Position numbers and translations under genes: made by a program. From CAZXCQ01 sp964639275 (GTDB lineage Bacteria > Desulfobacterota > DSM-4660 > Desulfatiglandales > Desulfatiglandaceae), in contig CAZXCQ010000039.1 in assembly GCA_964639275.1 (NCBI GenBank), positions 1 through 30,519 of the forward strand: a DNA stretch of 30,519 nt, read 5' to 3'. The notes beneath the pieces were generated by a model. It was not told where the DNA came from. It was given only the letters and a program-made list of their open reading frames with translations, and ran no database searches. This document shows, one piece after another, positions 1 through 7,570 of this stretch. The first letter of the stretch is position 1. Each line of letters begins with the position of its first letter.

Positions 1-47
1 AAGAAAAAAAGACCCCCGTGCCACACCTTTCCCCCTGTTCTTTGAGA

Positions 48-67
48 TGTTACGCTAAATTGATACC
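48..67. repeat. End fragment of dispersed GTATCAATTTA element (copy 1)
   Basis: The 20 bases read TGTTAC, then GCTAAATTGATACC. This matches, in the same sense, the right end of the element seen in reverse at 16618-16706 and is the inverse of the left ends at 15030, 20448 and 30375. It lies 10 bp before the first gene. The rest of this copy, if any, is degenerate (1-47) or off the window. Confidence 0.5.
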
Positions 68-77
68 ATCTTAAAAA

Positions 78-860
78 ATGCGTGACTTGAAACACGACAA
101 GACAGAGGAAATATTCAGACCGTTAAAGGGGCGCACCTTCCGGTTCAGTTGTCATAAGGATATGACCTGTTTTAATGAGTGTTGCGCCAAGCTCCGCCTT
201 ATCCTCACCCCATACGATGTCCTCCGGATGAAGAACCGTCTTGGGCTGGCTTCTGATGAGTTCCTAGGGCTTTATACGGAAACCCTGATGGGGGTCCGGG
301 ATCCGTTTCCCATGGTCAGGGTCAGGATGAACAGGGAAGGAAAACAGGCCTGCCCCTTTGTCACGCAAGCGGGATGTGCCATTTATGAAGATCGCCCGGG
401 TGCATGCCGTCTTTATCCCCTTGGGAGGGCATCTTCAGTGGTGGAAGGCAGAAAGGGTCCCATAGAAAAGTTTTTTGTTGTAGAGGAATCACACTGCCGG
501 GGTCTTTATGAGAACAGATCGTGGACCCTTGATGAGTGGCTTGAACATGAGGGAGTGAGTGAATACAGCACCATGAATGATCAATGGCTCAAGCTCGTTA
601 CCTCATCCAGGAGGCTTGAGGGTCAAAACATCACCCGAAAAATGCAGATGTTTTTTATGGCCTCCTATAATCTGGACAGGTTTAGAGCATTCCTCTTTAA
701 AAGTCGATTCTTCGATCTCTTCGACGTGGATTCAGAGTCAAAGAAGCGGTTGAGAGACCACGACAGGGACTTGATGAGATTCGGATTCGAGTGGCTAAAG
801 TTTAGCCTTTTTGGGGATAACACCGTCCAACCCAGGGGTAGAGGCAAGAGAAAATCGTGA
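78..860 (+). CDS. YkgJ-family cysteine cluster protein
   Basis: A 260-residue soluble protein of the YkgJ/UPF0153 type, a family named for a putative zinc- or iron-chelating cysteine cluster; the biochemical role is unproven. The visible cluster is C25, C31, then the pair C35-C36, followed by C92, C100, C110 in a CxIYxxRPxxCRxYP context, and C140. The CIYxxRPxxCRxYP block is the family's most recognisable feature. The C-terminal third has no motif I recognise. No membrane segment or signal peptide is evident. No good ribosome binding site precedes the ATG; a repeat end sits just upstream. The stop codon is 3 bp from the stop of the convergent SEC-C gene. The family call is firm, the function unknown. 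Confidence 0.82.
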   Translation: MRDLKHDKTEEIFRPLKGRTFRFSCHKDMTCFNECCAKLRLILTPYDVLRMKNRLGLASDEFLGLYTETLMGVRDPFPMVRVRMNREGKQACPFVTQAGCAIYEDRPGACRLYPLGRASSVVEGRKGPIEKFFVVEESHCRGLYENRSWTLDEWLEHEGVSEYSTMNDQWLKLVTSSRRLEGQNITRKMQMFFMASYNLDRFRAFLFKSRFFDLFDVDSESKKRLRDHDRDLMRFGFEWLKFSLFGDNTVQPRGRGKRKS

Positions 861-863
861 AAT

Positions 864-1628
864 TCAATCCTTCTCAACCCTTGCCCCGATATATCCTGGG
901 AGCTCAGAGATCAAGGCATCGATCTCCGCGCTCCGCTCGCTCAAAAACCTCAGGATGCGGTCTGATTTGGATCTCAGGACCAATTGATCCTGCCCTTCAA
1001 TCTCTTTGCCGCTGATGAGCATATCGTTTTTATAAAGATAGGAAATAATGGCATCATCTGCATCGGGCTGGACCTCAAATTTTTCGGCCAGGTAGCACAA
1101 CCAGTATCCGAATTCGTGGGGATGCTCCAGGTGCTCTCCCGGAATCCCCAGCTCAAGGGCCAGCGGTCTTGCCAGACCCGGCATCAATTTGGACCCGCCA
1201 AGGTAATCAAGGACGTGGGCCAGTTGATGCACAAGGATGCTGTCCCCGATACGGGGGGAAATGGCAACATAGATGTTATCGGGATCACTCTTGCTGGTTT
1301 TGAGGACATTGACGACCACCCCCCCCGTGCTGTCCTCTCTTGCGCCGGAGCGCTGGCTGCCGTAGATATTCAGGTCGCTGTAACTCTTCAGATCAATAAA
1401 CCTAACCCCAATCGAAGACCCGGTCAATTCCTTTATATCAAGTGCCTCCATCATTTCCTGGGCACGGCCATAATGGACAGACGGGAGGTTTGTTATCCGT
1501 GCACTCATCTCCACAGAGATCTCGCTTGTCCCCGCGAGGATGATCTCATCTTCTCTCCCCAGGTGACATTTTTTGAATTTCTTCCCGCTGCCGCAAGGGC
1601 AAGGGGCATTTCTTCCTATCCTTTTCAT
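864..1628 (-). CDS. SEC-C motif protein with HQxxH segment, function unknown
   Basis: A 254-residue protein that starts with a SEC-C zinc motif (C10, C12, C21, H22 in a GRNAPCPCGSGKKFKKCH context). This motif is usual at the C-terminus of SecA and also occurs alone on many unrelated proteins. The remaining ~220 residues match nothing I can name. A segment near residues 134-138 reads HQLAH, with H166, H169, H171 and E172 downstream. The layout resembles a zinc metalloprotease HExxH helix and distal ligand, but with Gln in place of the catalytic Glu. No signal peptide or membrane segment is seen. It converges with the YkgJ-type gene. The SEC-C call is firm; the protease-like reading is speculative. 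Confidence 0.75.
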   Translation of the reverse strand: MKRIGRNAPCPCGSGKKFKKCHLGREDEIILAGTSEISVEMSARITNLPSVHYGRAQEMMEALDIKELTGSSIGVRFIDLKSYSDLNIYGSQRSGAREDSTGGVVVNVLKTSKSDPDNIYVAISPRIGDSILVHQLAHVLDYLGGSKLMPGLARPLALELGIPGEHLEHPHEFGYWLCYLAEKFEVQPDADDAIISYLYKNDMLISGKEIEGQDQLVLRSKSDRILRFLSERSAEIDALISELPGYIGARVEKD

Positions 1629-1756
1629 AGAAACACCGCCGACCTGCCGATCTCAAGCCCCTTCTGCCGGGATGTCGGGTCTATCACACAACCGACAATA
1701 TTCTTGATTAACCCGCAAAAACCCCTCTCTTGTCAGTCCGTTCAATCGAGAGCATA

Positions 1757-1830
1757 TAACTTTTTGAAAATACTGGCTTCCCGCCTCCTCTGGAATGGCA
1801 GAAAAGTTGCATTGCCGGGTTCTTGCAAAA
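1757..1830. repeat. Degenerate copy of the dispersed element
   Basis: The stretch begins TAACTTTTTGAAAATACTGGC, close to the start of the copy at 30375, and ends CATTGCCGGGTTCTTGCAAAA, like the CATTGCCCGG-TTTCAAAA arm of the copy at 16618-16706 read in reverse. It fills the gap between the SEC-C and zinc-ribbon genes. Confidence 0.4.
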
Positions 1831-1833
1831 CCA

Positions 1834-2103
1834 TCAATCCTCAATCACCCTGTCCTTGTGGGCATTGTATGACCAACAAGGAAGAGGGCCTTTTGCCCCT
1901 GTCTCCGGATCCATCCGATGCCTGTAAGACGCCTTGACTTCCTGCTGCTTCATCATATGGTCCCAACCACGGACAAAGTAGGGACATTCATCATTAAAAC
2001 AGACCCACTGGAAGGGGGTCGTCCATGTGGAATCGGCAGGGGGTCTCCATTTTTTCATCTCGGTATCACAATAGGGACATTTGGGTGTTTCCTGATCATT
2101 CAT
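1834..2103 (-). CDS. Small zinc-ribbon protein downstream of hdrB
   Basis: An 89-residue protein with four cysteines arranged as a zinc ribbon (C9-x2-C12 and C35-x4-C40). The second knuckle sits in a WVCFNDECPYFxRGW context, reminiscent of Ogr/Delta-type small zinc fingers but not diagnostic. The rest is polar with no other motif. The ATG at 2103 is chosen over the longer frame to 2169 because GAGGGGG lies six bases upstream of it. It follows hdrB by 81 bp on the same strand, so it is probably the last gene of the hdrC-hdrB transcript. A link to sulfate reduction is inferred from position only. Confidence 0.65.
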   Translation of the reverse strand: MNDQETPKCPYCDTEMKKWRPPADSTWTTPFQWVCFNDECPYFVRGWDHMMKQQEVKASYRHRMDPETGAKGPLPCWSYNAHKDRVIED

Positions 2104-2184
2104 TTGTTTCCCCCTCAAAGAGAAAACCAAACCCCCAAAATCTTCTGGAGGTTCGGTTTCTGTTTCCAAACAAGACTCCCGCTC

Positions 2185-3063
2185 TTAGCCGATAGCGGCC
2201 TTCACTATGCCCTCCGGCGGGATGATGTTATAGTGTAATGCCGCCTCCTTTTTCAGATCCATCCCAAAGGTCACGGCCATCAACTGGGTAAGATAGACGA
2301 TTGGGACATCAAACTCGGTCCCAAGGGCCTTGTTGACCCTGTCTTGATAAATCTCCAGATTCATGGCGCACATCGGGCAGACGGTGGAGATCATCTCCGC
2401 CCCGTGGCGTGTTGCATCTCCCAGGATATCCCCCACCAGTCTAACACAGTAATCCATTTCGCTCATAAAGATCCCCGATCCACAGCAGCGCATCTTTTTC
2501 GGAAAGGGAACCGGCTCTGCCCCCAATGCCCCCAACAGGAGGTCCTGGACCTTTGGCCTTTCCACGCTATCGTACTCGCCATAGGGCCTCACCGACTGGC
2601 ACCCCACATACCCAGCGACCTTTAGGCCGTTAAGGGGCTTGACAGCCTTTGCCTGGATCTGTTCCACCCCAACGTCGTTATACAAGACATCCATAATGTG
2701 GCGAACCCTTATGGTACCTTTATAACTCAGGCCCCCTTCTGCCAGGCATTCATTGACCCTGTTTCGGAGTCCTTCATCTTCCTGGATTTCATGGTTGACC
2801 TTGAGCATCTGGATATAACAGGAACTGCACGGGGCAACAATATCGTACCCCCCCTTGGCCTCCGCCAGTGCCAAATTCCGGGCATTCAATACCTTGATGG
2901 CAAGATCTCTGGCGCCCACATATGAGATGCTTGCCCCACAGCAATTCCAGTCTTCTATCTCTTCGAATTCGATACCAAATGCCGCGCAAACCGGTCTGAG
3001 GGAAATCAGAAAATTGGCCCCGGTCCCTTCGAGACTACATCCCCAGTAAAGAAAATATTTCAT
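2185..3063 (-). CDS. hdrB: Heterodisulfide reductase subunit B-like protein (CCG-domain)
   Basis: A 292-residue soluble protein with two CCG domains, the signature of HdrB. The first runs C9 to C41-C42-G43 to CSSC at 79-82. The second has a single Cys near 154, a CCG near 193 and CPMC near 230. In methanogen HdrB these domains bind two noncubane [4Fe-4S] clusters that handle disulfide chemistry; the substrate here is unknown. The start codon overlaps the hdrC stop as ATGA, so the two are translationally coupled. Located after qmoAB, it probably forms with HdrC the electron-input module that replaces membrane QmoC. Family call strong, role inferred from context. Confidence 0.88.
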   Translation of the reverse strand: MKYFLYWGCSLEGTGANFLISLRPVCAAFGIEFEEIEDWNCCGASISYVGARDLAIKVLNARNLALAEAKGGYDIVAPCSSCYIQMLKVNHEIQEDEGLRNRVNECLAEGGLSYKGTIRVRHIMDVLYNDVGVEQIQAKAVKPLNGLKVAGYVGCQSVRPYGEYDSVERPKVQDLLLGALGAEPVPFPKKMRCCGSGIFMSEMDYCVRLVGDILGDATRHGAEMISTVCPMCAMNLEIYQDRVNKALGTEFDVPIVYLTQLMAVTFGMDLKKEAALHYNIIPPEGIVKAAIG

Positions 3064-3650
3064 GCGCTGGCACCTCCTTTTTCCATCTTTTCGGCCTTGT
3101 CCAGCATCTTTCTTAGGTCCCTGATTCCCTTGATCTTTTTCTCTGGGAGCAACTTCATCCTCCTGTGGAGGAACATCCTTATCCCAATGTCTGAAAAACT
3201 CAGTGTACCCTTTATGCCCTCTACAATCCCCCCCGCAAAAAAGTAGCGTCTTGGAAGATCCTTTTCGTCGATACGGCCGATTCTATATACCTGCTCCCAA
3301 AACTTGCCCCCAAAATTGGCCGTATCCTTGCGGGGCACAAAACCGTTTTTTAGGGCATAGTTGGCGAGGCCGTGCATGACATCCACAACCGGGATCTTTC
3401 TCGGGCACCTGACCTTGCAGGTATAGCATGAGGTGCAGAGCATGATCGACTGACTCTTGAGCACCTCTTCTCTCTTACCGGCCCGAATCAATGTAAAGAT
3501 TTGTCGGGGAGGGTGGTCCATCTGGAGGCTCAGCGGACAAGAAGCGGCACAGACCCCGCACTGCATGCACATCTTTATCTCGCTTCCAAAATCAACATTG
3601 TCAAAGACCTCCTGGGCAAAGGAAGGATCATAGTTTCCATTTTTTCCCAT
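3060..3650 (-). CDS. hdrC: Heterodisulfide reductase subunit C-like ferredoxin
   Basis: A 196-residue protein with two [4Fe-4S] motifs typical of HdrC: C28-x2-C31-x2-C34-x3-C38 followed by P, and C72-x2-C75-x2-C78-x3-C82 followed by P. There is no transmembrane stretch afterwards, so it is not QmoC, which fuses this domain to a cytochrome b-like membrane domain. I place the start at 3650, where GAGG lies six bases upstream; an in-frame ATG at 3662 adds four residues but has its purine tract too close. It is coupled to hdrB by a 4-bp overlap. It should relay electrons between HdrB and QmoAB. The 170 bp before it show no gene. Confidence 0.87.
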   Translation of the reverse strand: MGKNGNYDPSFAQEVFDNVDFGSEIKMCMQCGVCAASCPLSLQMDHPPRQIFTLIRAGKREEVLKSQSIMLCTSCYTCKVRCPRKIPVVDVMHGLANYALKNGFVPRKDTANFGGKFWEQVYRIGRIDEKDLPRRYFFAGGIVEGIKGTLSFSDIGIRMFLHRRMKLLPEKKIKGIRDLRKMLDKAEKMEKGGASA

Positions 3651-3831
3651 ATGCCACCTCATCTTCCTCGGAGTTTATGCCTGCAGGGCCAACACCTGGA
3701 TTGGCCATTCCCCATCGGCTGCTGCCTGTTCTTTTGGTCCTATCCAAATATTACAGGGAAAGCATCAATTAAGCCCTTTTCAAGATTTATACCTAGAGAG
3801 GCCAATCAACAATTGTAAATCGCAGATCCGT

Positions 3832-6063
3832 CTACCAACCCTTATAGGGATTAGGGCCGACCTCCTCTATTCTCTTCATAAATTCACTGATGATACCGGG
3901 GATCTTGTGATAATCCGTGATCCCCACCTCAACAAACTGGACACGATCAGACTCCAGTGCCAGTCGATCCAGCGTCTCAGAGACCTTGCTCAGCCGGGTA
4001 TTGGCCAACTCGCTTCCCTTTATAAAGTGACACTGGTAATCATCTCCGTGACGGCAACCCATCAGAAGCAGCCCGTCAATCCCCCTTGAGAGCGCATCCG
4101 CCACCCAGACCAGGTTGATGGATCCAAGACATCTGACAGGGATAAATCTGACATAGGGGCTCCACGTCATCCGCTTGATACCCGCCATATCCACCGCAGC
4201 GTATGCATCATTTTCACAGACAAGCGCAATCACCCTCGGTTTCTCCTCGTCCTCTTCGGGCACATGAACCGCCTTTAGCATATTCCCGATCATCCCCACA
4301 GAGTAGTTCTTAAACGAAATGATCCTTTCCGGACACGACCCCATGCAGATGCTGCACCTTCGGCATCGCGTGGGATTGGGGAGTGGATTGGCCTTTTCGT
4401 CTTCGTTGATGGCGCCAAAGGGGCATTCCTCGGTACACCGCTTACACTGGGTGCACCTTTGCATGTTGAATTGCGGATAACTCGTATCGCCCGCCCGGGG
4501 ATGAACCGCCATTCCGATCGCCGTTGCCTCGGCACACTGGATGGCCTTCATGGCCGCCCCTGCGGCATCATCTTTGGTCTTGGCGATCTCCATGGGTTTT
4601 CTGACGCATCCGGCTGCGTAAACACCGGTTCGTCGCGTCTCGTAGGGGAAACAGATATAATGCGAGTCCGGGAATCCGTACTGCAAGGTGGGCAATTCGG
4701 GCCCCTGACGATAATCCAGATTGAGGGCGCTGCTGGCAAAAAAACCGGAGTCCGGCTGGACCTCGATCATCCCATCCTCATCAGCATCTTTGGCATCCTC
4801 CGGGGCCTTGATCCGCGCAACCACTTCGGGTCTGCTACTCGGTACCATTCCCACAGCCAGTACCACAAGATCCAATTCCTCGATCTTTACCTTCTCACCC
4901 AGCAATTCATCATCGGCCTCGACAAAGAGCTTGCCACCCGATTCACCCACACCGGACACACTCCCCCGGATAAAGATATTCCCATCGTTCTGGGCCTTGC
5001 GGTAGAAATCCTCGGCCTGCCCCACTGTCCGCATATCCTTATAGAGAATATAGCTGACCGACCCGGGATCCTGTTCCTTGAGATAAGTGGCCTGCTTCAA
5101 GGAGGCAAGACAACAGACAGAGGAGCAGTATGGCAGATGATCGGGATCTCTGGAACCGGCGCACTGGACAAAAAGGGCGTTTTTGACCTCTTGTCCGTCA
5201 GAGGGACGGGTGATCTTACCCGCCGCGGCCATCTCTTCCATTTCAACATTGGTAATAACATCCTTGAATTGACCGTATCCAAGGTGTCCCAGCTTATTGG
5301 CGTCATAGGGTACCCAGCCAGTGGCCTGAACAATGGCGCCCACCTTCTCACTGGCCATATCCCCGTTGGACTTTATCTCTACGGTAAATATGCCCGGGCC
5401 GCCGCTGACCTTTTCCACGGTGGAAGCGGTGTAGACCTTGATCTTGGGATTCTCTTCAACCGAGCGGATCAGCTCTTCGATGCCCGTATCGCTCAACTCT
5501 TTGTAGGGCAAGGTGATATTCTTTTTCATCTTTCCCAAAAAACCGCCCAGCCCGGCCTCTTTTTCCACCAAGATGGCCTCATATCCCGCCCTGGCCGTCT
5601 CAAGGGCCGTGGTCATGCCGGCCAAACCGCCACCGACGACCAGGATGTCTTTTGAGTACTCTTCTTCGGCCTTAAAGGGCTCAGGCAGTTGCGTGTCCTT
5701 GGCCTTGGAACAGCCCAGCCTCAGGTTGTCCTCGGCCAGCATCTGGGTGTTTTCTTCGCCGGGAGGCTGGCTCCAGACCACCTGCTCCCTCAAATTGACC
5801 CTTTCAACGATCTTATCCGGGCCAAAGCCAAAGACATCATAATTGACCCGCTGGGAACACGCAGCGACAATAATCGTGTTGATGCCTTCACCCTCGATGT
5901 CCTTCTTGATGAGGTCAATCCCCTCTGGCCCGCAGAGAAAGGGATGGTCTTTACATTGTGAGATCTGAAAGTCTTCCGTACCATCCGCTTTGAGTTTTTC
6001 AATGTCCAGGGCATCTCCAATGCCGCAACCGGTGCATATATAAACTGCTGTGTTTTTGTCCAT
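3832..6063 (-). CDS. qmoB: Quinone-interacting oxidoreductase subunit QmoB
   Basis: A 743-residue HdrA-like flavoprotein with the QmoB layout: N-terminal C10-x2-C13 region, an FAD-binding GGGLAG at 144-149, a central flavoprotein domain, two ferredoxin-type [4Fe-4S] motifs (CTQCKRCTEECP and CRRCSICMGSCP) in the last third, and a C-terminal MvhD-like domain over about the last 100 residues. QmoAB carries electrons to APS reductase in sulfate reducers. The ATG at 6063 has AGGAGG just upstream and lies four bases after the qmoA stop, so the pair is coupled. The open frame extends 90 codons further but those codons overlap qmoA in another frame and are rejected. Length is as expected for the family. 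Confidence 0.94.
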   Translation of the reverse strand: MDKNTAVYICTGCGIGDALDIEKLKADGTEDFQISQCKDHPFLCGPEGIDLIKKDIEGEGINTIIVAACSQRVNYDVFGFGPDKIVERVNLREQVVWSQPPGEENTQMLAEDNLRLGCSKAKDTQLPEPFKAEEEYSKDILVVGGGLAGMTTALETARAGYEAILVEKEAGLGGFLGKMKKNITLPYKELSDTGIEELIRSVEENPKIKVYTASTVEKVSGGPGIFTVEIKSNGDMASEKVGAIVQATGWVPYDANKLGHLGYGQFKDVITNVEMEEMAAAGKITRPSDGQEVKNALFVQCAGSRDPDHLPYCSSVCCLASLKQATYLKEQDPGSVSYILYKDMRTVGQAEDFYRKAQNDGNIFIRGSVSGVGESGGKLFVEADDELLGEKVKIEELDLVVLAVGMVPSSRPEVVARIKAPEDAKDADEDGMIEVQPDSGFFASSALNLDYRQGPELPTLQYGFPDSHYICFPYETRRTGVYAAGCVRKPMEIAKTKDDAAGAAMKAIQCAEATAIGMAVHPRAGDTSYPQFNMQRCTQCKRCTEECPFGAINEDEKANPLPNPTRCRRCSICMGSCPERIISFKNYSVGMIGNMLKAVHVPEEDEEKPRVIALVCENDAYAAVDMAGIKRMTWSPYVRFIPVRCLGSINLVWVADALSRGIDGLLLMGCRHGDDYQCHFIKGSELANTRLSKVSETLDRLALESDRVQFVEVGITDYHKIPGIISEFMKRIEEVGPNPYKGW

Positions 6064-6067
6064 CGAG

Positions 6068-7336
6068 TTACCTCCTAGCGATTGATTGGATGGCCTTGAG
6101 CGATGCTGCTGTGGCATCTTGAACACATGAAGCGACATCAGTTGGCCTTCTGACACATCCCGCGCCGTAAATGCCGGGCTTTTCTGGATCGGCGACCAAA
6201 AACCCATATTCGTCATATGACACTCCTGGCGGGGATTCGGTGTTGAGCCTGTTGGGGACCATCCCTGTGGCCAGGACCACCATGTCAAAGCGCATCCGTA
6301 TCTGTTGACCTGTATTGGTATTCTCCCCCTCAAGCATCAGATCTCCGGTCTCCTCATCCTCCACGATAGTGGCAATCTTGCTCTTGATAAAGGTCACCTT
6401 TTCATCCTCTTGCACCTTTGTGTAGAAGTCTTCCAGCCTGTCAAGGGCACGGATATCTATAAAGAAGATGGTCACCTCACAATCAGGATATTGCTCTCTG
6501 ACATATGTGGCCTGCTTCATTGAGGCCAGGCAGCATATGCCCGAGCAATAGGGGAGATGGTTCTCATCCCTGGACCCTGCACACTGGATAAAGGCCACAT
6601 TCTTGACCGCTTTGCCGTCGGAAGGGCGTAAAATCTTCCCTCCCGTAGGCCCATTAGAAGATGCCAATCGTTCCATCATGACATTGGTGACGACATTCCT
6701 GTACTCACCAAAGCCATAGTATTCCACCTTGGAGGCATCATAGGGCTCCCAGCCCGCTGCCCAGACAATCGCACCCACCTTCAGGTCAAAGGTGATCTCC
6801 TCCATATCCAGATCAATGGCGCCATATTCACAGGCAGCCTGGCACTTCTTCCCGTCTTCTGTCCCTGCAATGGAGGGGTCCAAGACATACCTCATGGGAA
6901 AAGCGAACTCGTGCGGTAAATAGGCGGCCTTGATCTTGTCTATACCGTAGTTGAATGGATTGTCGATTTCGGTCTCACACACCTCAACACATTTCCCGCA
7001 GCAAGTGCATTTTTCATTTACATAGCGGGGAGAGATCTTGACCGCCACATCATAATCCCCCTCCTGCCCCGAAATCTTGCTGACTTGAGCCATTGTAAAA
7101 AAGCGTATCCTCGGATTTGCCCTCATCCTCTTGAAATTGATCTCCAGCCCGCAACTTGGCGGACATAACTTGGGGAAATACTGGTGCAGCCGAGCCACCC
7201 GTCCTCCCAGATACGGGCCTTTTTCCACCAACACCACCTCATAACCCGCCTCTGCTGCTTCAAGGGCCGCCGTGATCCCGCTTATTCCGCCGCCAACCAC
7301 CAATATGGACTGGTTTGTCGTCTGTATGTCTGACAT
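6068..7336 (-). CDS. qmoA: Quinone-interacting oxidoreductase subunit QmoA
   Basis: A 422-residue HdrA-related FAD protein. The FAD fingerprint GGGISG is at residues 15-20, followed by the HdrA-type CPPSC at 58-62 and a cysteine cluster (C110, C112, C113, C116, C120) suited to an iron-sulfur centre. The C-terminal part has the GxGxVRRPxDVAxxxxDA segment typical of this flavoprotein group. The start at 7336 is chosen for its GGAGGAG; 23 upstream in-frame codons lack support. It is coupled to qmoB (4-bp spacing) and separated from aprA by a 234-bp region with a hairpin and a possible promoter. It is the expected partner of AprBA. Confidence 0.94.
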   Translation of the reverse strand: MSDIQTTNQSILVVGGGISGITAALEAAEAGYEVVLVEKGPYLGGRVARLHQYFPKLCPPSCGLEINFKRMRANPRIRFFTMAQVSKISGQEGDYDVAVKISPRYVNEKCTCCGKCVEVCETEIDNPFNYGIDKIKAAYLPHEFAFPMRYVLDPSIAGTEDGKKCQAACEYGAIDLDMEEITFDLKVGAIVWAAGWEPYDASKVEYYGFGEYRNVVTNVMMERLASSNGPTGGKILRPSDGKAVKNVAFIQCAGSRDENHLPYCSGICCLASMKQATYVREQYPDCEVTIFFIDIRALDRLEDFYTKVQEDEKVTFIKSKIATIVEDEETGDLMLEGENTNTGQQIRMRFDMVVLATGMVPNRLNTESPPGVSYDEYGFLVADPEKPGIYGAGCVRRPTDVASCVQDATAASLKAIQSIARR

Positions 7337-7386
7337 TGTCTCCTCCAGCGTTGAAATTTTCTCAAGGCTACTGAATTCGGAACTCC

Positions 7387-7415
7387 CTATTAATATAAAA
7401 AGCATATCTCGTCAA
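7387..7415 (-). promoter_or_regulatory. Possible promoter for qmoAB
   Basis: On the minus strand TTGACG (7415-7410) is followed by an AT-rich stretch containing TATATTAATA at a spacing where a -10 box would sit. The -10 match is only moderate. It lies about 50-80 bp before the qmoA start and downstream of the aprA-qmoA hairpin, which is where a separate qmo promoter would be needed. Confidence 0.3.
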
Positions 7416-7509
7416 CACCCATTTTCATGCCCCTCGGAAAGGGACCGCAAAAATGTGCCTTGACCAAATACGCCTTTTCATTATTCGGCCCTTGATCCAG
7501 ATCCATGAA

Positions 7510-7552
7510 GAATAAAATGCTCCAGACATCCGGATTTGATACCTGGAGCATT
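7510..7552 (-). terminator. Hairpin after aprA (terminator or attenuator)
   Basis: A perfect 10-bp inverted repeat AATGCTCCAG / CTGGAGCATT (7552-7543 and 7525-7516, 17-base loop) begins about 20 bases after the aprA stop. On the transcript it is followed by TTTATTCTTC, a weak U tract. It could end or reduce transcription from aprBA into qmoAB, or stabilise the 3' end of the aprBA message. Confidence 0.6.
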
Positions 7553-7570
7553 ATGAATCAAGGTTATCGA

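Noticed and set aside
1653..1844. 63-codon open frame on the minus strand between the SEC-C and zinc-ribbon genes
   Set aside because: It needs a TTG start, overlaps the end of the zinc-ribbon gene, matches no family and is largely made of a degenerate copy of the dispersed repeat.
984..1937. Long plus-strand open frame (317 codons) antisense to the SEC-C gene
   Set aside because: A codon-bias shadow: the minus strand encodes a recognisable SEC-C protein and the plus frame runs across several genes' ends with no domain.
4459..5655. 398-codon plus-strand open frame antisense to qmoB
   Set aside because: Shadow of qmoB, whose sequence matches a known family throughout.
6064..6333. 90-codon upstream extension of the qmoB frame
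   Set aside because: It lies inside qmoA in another frame, and the ATG at 6063 has a perfect ribosome binding site and the normal QmoB N-terminus.
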